From assembly GCF_003725735.1 (NCBI RefSeq), contig NZ_RJTM01000074.1:1-37023 (forward strand): a stretch of 37,023 nucleotides of DNA, written 5' to 3'. The notes under the pieces are model-generated. The model made no database searches. It saw only the letters and a program-made list of their open reading frames with translations, and was not told the DNA's origin. The position numbers and the translations under genes are program-made. This DNA comes from Sinomicrobium pectinilyticum. GTDB taxonomy: Bacteria > Bacteroidota > Bacteroidia > Flavobacteriales > Flavobacteriaceae. Shown in pieces: positions 35,025 to 37,023 of the stretch. Positions within the stretch are counted from its first letter, which is position 1. Each line of letters starts with the position of its first letter.

Positions 35025-36851
35025 TCATTTCAGCATATTAATAACTTCCTGGTTTACGTTCCGGATTCTTTTAACATCCATTTTGTCTTCTTTCCGGTCG
35101 TATGTCATCAATCCGTTCACTTCTCCCTCTACATCAGTGGTCTGGGTGTATACTGCCCCGGAAAACCCGGCCGGGATAAGCTTTTTTAGTTTTTCGGCAT
35201 ATTTTACGTATTCATCCGTAACTTCTTTGGAATTTTTGAACTGTACATATCCCCAGTTGTTGCCGGTATCCCAGAGGTGTCCTTTTAATGGCAATCCTAT
35301 ACCACCGTATTCTCCCAGTACGGTTACCCTGTTGGCATCGTAAAGGAACAGGTCCGGTTGCGGGTAGTTGTGCAGGTCGAGGATATCTCCTGTCCGGAAG
35401 TGGTTTCCGCCACTTGCGGAATTCACTAACCTGCTCGGATCATAGCTCTTGGTCCACTCCGTAATCTCCTCCGTCTTAAACTGTCCCCATGCCTCATTAA
35501 ACGGCACCCACACTACAATACTCGGGTAAGAATAGAGATAATCCATAATCCCCTTCCATTCCTTGCGGTATATCTGCTCGGACTTTGCCGTCCTCCGGTA
35601 TTCGTTACCTTCGTAATAATTTCGCATCTGCCAGTCTTTCTGCCTGTCGCCGTTGGGCATATCCTGCCATACGAGTATTCCCAGTTCATCGCAATGCGTA
35701 TACCAACGTGCAGGTTCTACCTTTACATGCTTACGGATCATATTATAGCCCATTTCCTTTGTCCTGACAATATCGTATTTCAGGGCTTCGTCAGTCGGTG
35801 CGGTATACAGCCCGTCAGGCCACCATCCCTGGTCCAACGGGCCGAAATGGAAGTAATCCTTGTTGTTCAACTGCATGCGAACCACCCCGTTCTCGTCCCG
35901 TTTCGTAGCGATCTTACGCATGGCAAAATAACTTTTAAACTCATCGGTCACATCTTTGTTCCCGCCGATCAGCTTCACTGTGGTCCTGTACAAAAACGGG
36001 GATTCCGGCGACCATAACCTGGGATTATCTATTGTAATTTCGAATTCTTCATTGGCTACGGCCTTTACGCTGGCTATTTCCGTCGTACCGTCCGATACCG
36101 TCACTTCAATAAGGTCCCCGTATTCGGCATTGGCAACATCTGCGGTGAACTTTACGGCATTTCGGTCTATATCAGGAATAACCCTCAGGTCTTTTACATG
36201 CTTTTCCGCCACGGGTTCCAGCCAAACGGTCTGCCAGATCCCGGTTACGGGGGTGTACCAGATGCCTTCCGGTTTTTTCACCTGTTTTCCCCTGGGCTGT
36301 GTTCCCTCATCAGAAGGGTCCCAAACCCGCACGGTCAGTTCCTGGTCACCGCTTTCTTTCAGGAAAGGTGTTATATCTATCGAAAAAGGTTCGAAACCAC
36401 CGGTATGCGTAGCTATCTTAATATCGTTAAGCCATATATCTGCCTGCCAGTCTACCGCCCCGAAATTCAGCCGGACCTTCTTTCCGTTCCATGCAGCCGG
36501 TACACTGAAATTCCTGTTGTACCAAAGCACATTGGCAGCCCCTACTTCCTTCATCACCCCGGACAGGCTGGATTCCACGGCAAAAGGAACCAGTATTTTC
36601 CCCTGGTGCTCTTCAGGACGTGCTTTCTCCCGCGGCGTTATGCTGTAACTCCAAAGCCCGTTAAGGTTTTGCCATTCATTACGTTCCATTATAGGTCTCG
36701 GATACTCGCTGAGTACATTCTCCGGATCTATGTTTTCCGCCCATTCCGTTTTTATTTTGTTTCCGGCAGGCTTCCATTGGGCATACGATAAATGACATAC
36801 TACCAATAAAGACAGTACCAGTACATTTCGCATACTTCTTTTGTTTTGCAT
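35025..36851 (-). CDS. Secreted GH2 family glycoside hydrolase
   Basis: A 608-residue exo-glycosidase of family GH2 (beta-galactosidase/beta-glucuronidase group) with signal peptide 1-24 ending LSYAQ. A jelly-roll domain (about 50-215, with NLNGLWSY and WYNRNFSVP) and an immunoglobulin-like domain (about 215-320) precede the TIM barrel. The acid/base is Glu453 in VPFNEAWGQ and the nucleophile Glu514 in VLGEYGG. The length is short for GH2 and lacks C-terminal accessory domains. The start at 36851 is preferred over Met7, since it supplies the basic n-region. Sugar specificity is not evident. It is separated from the alginate genes by the repeat region and terminators, so membership of that locus is doubtful. 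Confidence 0.9.
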   Translation of the reverse strand: MQNKRSMRNVLVLSLLVVCHLSYAQWKPAGNKIKTEWAENIDPENVLSEYPRPIMERNEWQNLNGLWSYSITPREKARPEEHQGKILVPFAVESSLSGVMKEVGAANVLWYNRNFSVPAAWNGKKVRLNFGAVDWQADIWLNDIKIATHTGGFEPFSIDITPFLKESGDQELTVRVWDPSDEGTQPRGKQVKKPEGIWYTPVTGIWQTVWLEPVAEKHVKDLRVIPDIDRNAVKFTADVANAEYGDLIEVTVSDGTTEIASVKAVANEEFEITIDNPRLWSPESPFLYRTTVKLIGGNKDVTDEFKSYFAMRKIATKRDENGVVRMQLNNKDYFHFGPLDQGWWPDGLYTAPTDEALKYDIVRTKEMGYNMIRKHVKVEPARWYTHCDELGILVWQDMPNGDRQKDWQMRNYYEGNEYRRTAKSEQIYRKEWKGIMDYLYSYPSIVVWVPFNEAWGQFKTEEITEWTKSYDPSRLVNSASGGNHFRTGDILDLHNYPQPDLFLYDANRVTVLGEYGGIGLPLKGHLWDTGNNWGYVQFKNSKEVTDEYVKYAEKLKKLIPAGFSGAVYTQTTDVEGEVNGLMTYDRKEDKMDVKRIRNVNQEVINMLK

Positions 36852-36982
36852 GGTTATAATTGTGTTTAAAGTTAAATAATTTTAAATGTTGACGGAAAAG
36901 GAAAAATCAAAGCCTTATGCTATCGGCCGTAATTATGAATATGTTAATAGGGCCTGATATACAATCAACTACCTCGGGGCAA

Positions 36983-37000
36983 TCCCGATAATTATCGGGA
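36983..37000. repeat. Perfect 18-bp palindrome near the window end
   Basis: TCCCGATAATTATCGGGA is fully self-complementary and is nested in a CCTCG/CGAGG outer pair (about 36972-37006). It is probably a terminator or intergenic hairpin for a gene beyond the window. A related CCCGAT-AATC-ATCGGG core occurs in the hairpin at 34688-34724. Confidence 0.55.
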
Positions 37001-37023
37001 CACGAGGTATTCAAACGAGCCAA

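Noticed and set aside
36198-36791. Open frame of 197 codons on the plus strand inside the GH2 gene
   Set aside because: Fully antisense to a conserved glycoside hydrolase, with no family motif or plausible start context.

Overview
The window looks like chromosome from a marine-type member of the Bacteroidota, most likely Flavobacteriaceae. The signs are a SusC/SusD pair, secreted proteins with acid-rich lipoprotein export signals, almost no Shine-Dalgarno sequences, TTG-N18/19-TAnnTTTG promoters, and a short NrdA/NrdB pair of the kind known from Flavobacterium. No tRNA, rRNA, CRISPR array, prophage or intact transposase was seen.

Left part (1-14657). On the plus strand are an OsmC peroxidase and a secreted esterase, a haem-containing cytochrome P460-type protein followed by a lipoprotein paralogue without a haem motif, nrdB-nrdA closed by a strong terminator, and a secreted GH92 alpha-mannosidase. 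A flavin disulfide reductase-like protein (minus strand, 3529-4440) has a promoter whose -33 box is buried in a perfect 16-bp inverted repeat. On the minus strand (10930-14657) is a tightly coupled four-gene operon: RtcB RNA ligase, the release-factor homologue PrfH, a TPR protein and a membrane-anchored metallo-beta-lactamase-fold hydrolase. RtcB-PrfH is a known RNA/ribosome repair pair; the other two genes are unexplained passengers or partners.

Central part (15101-34149, all minus strand). After a secreted EEP-family phosphodiesterase comes an alginate utilisation locus. One compact run (33206 down to 18337) encodes SusC, SusD, a PL6 alginate lyase, an IPT/TIG surface glycan-binding lipoprotein, a PL17 oligoalginate lyase, a KdgF-like cupin, an MFS uptake transporter, an SDR reductase, KdgK and KDPG aldolase. 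This is a complete route from polymer to pyruvate plus glyceraldehyde-3-phosphate. A second unit adds a surface PL7 alginate lyase and an alpha/beta esterase. A GntR/FCD regulator (33436-34149) sits upstream with a good promoter and three tandem TGGTTNACCA operators.

Right part (34150-37023). A gene-free stretch holds a dispersed repeat interrupted by a 300-bp MITE-like insertion with 16-bp terminal inverted repeats and a 9-bp target duplication. An uninterrupted copy of the same repeat lies between eda and the PL7 gene and serves as the empty-site control. The window ends with a secreted GH2 glycosidase on the minus strand.
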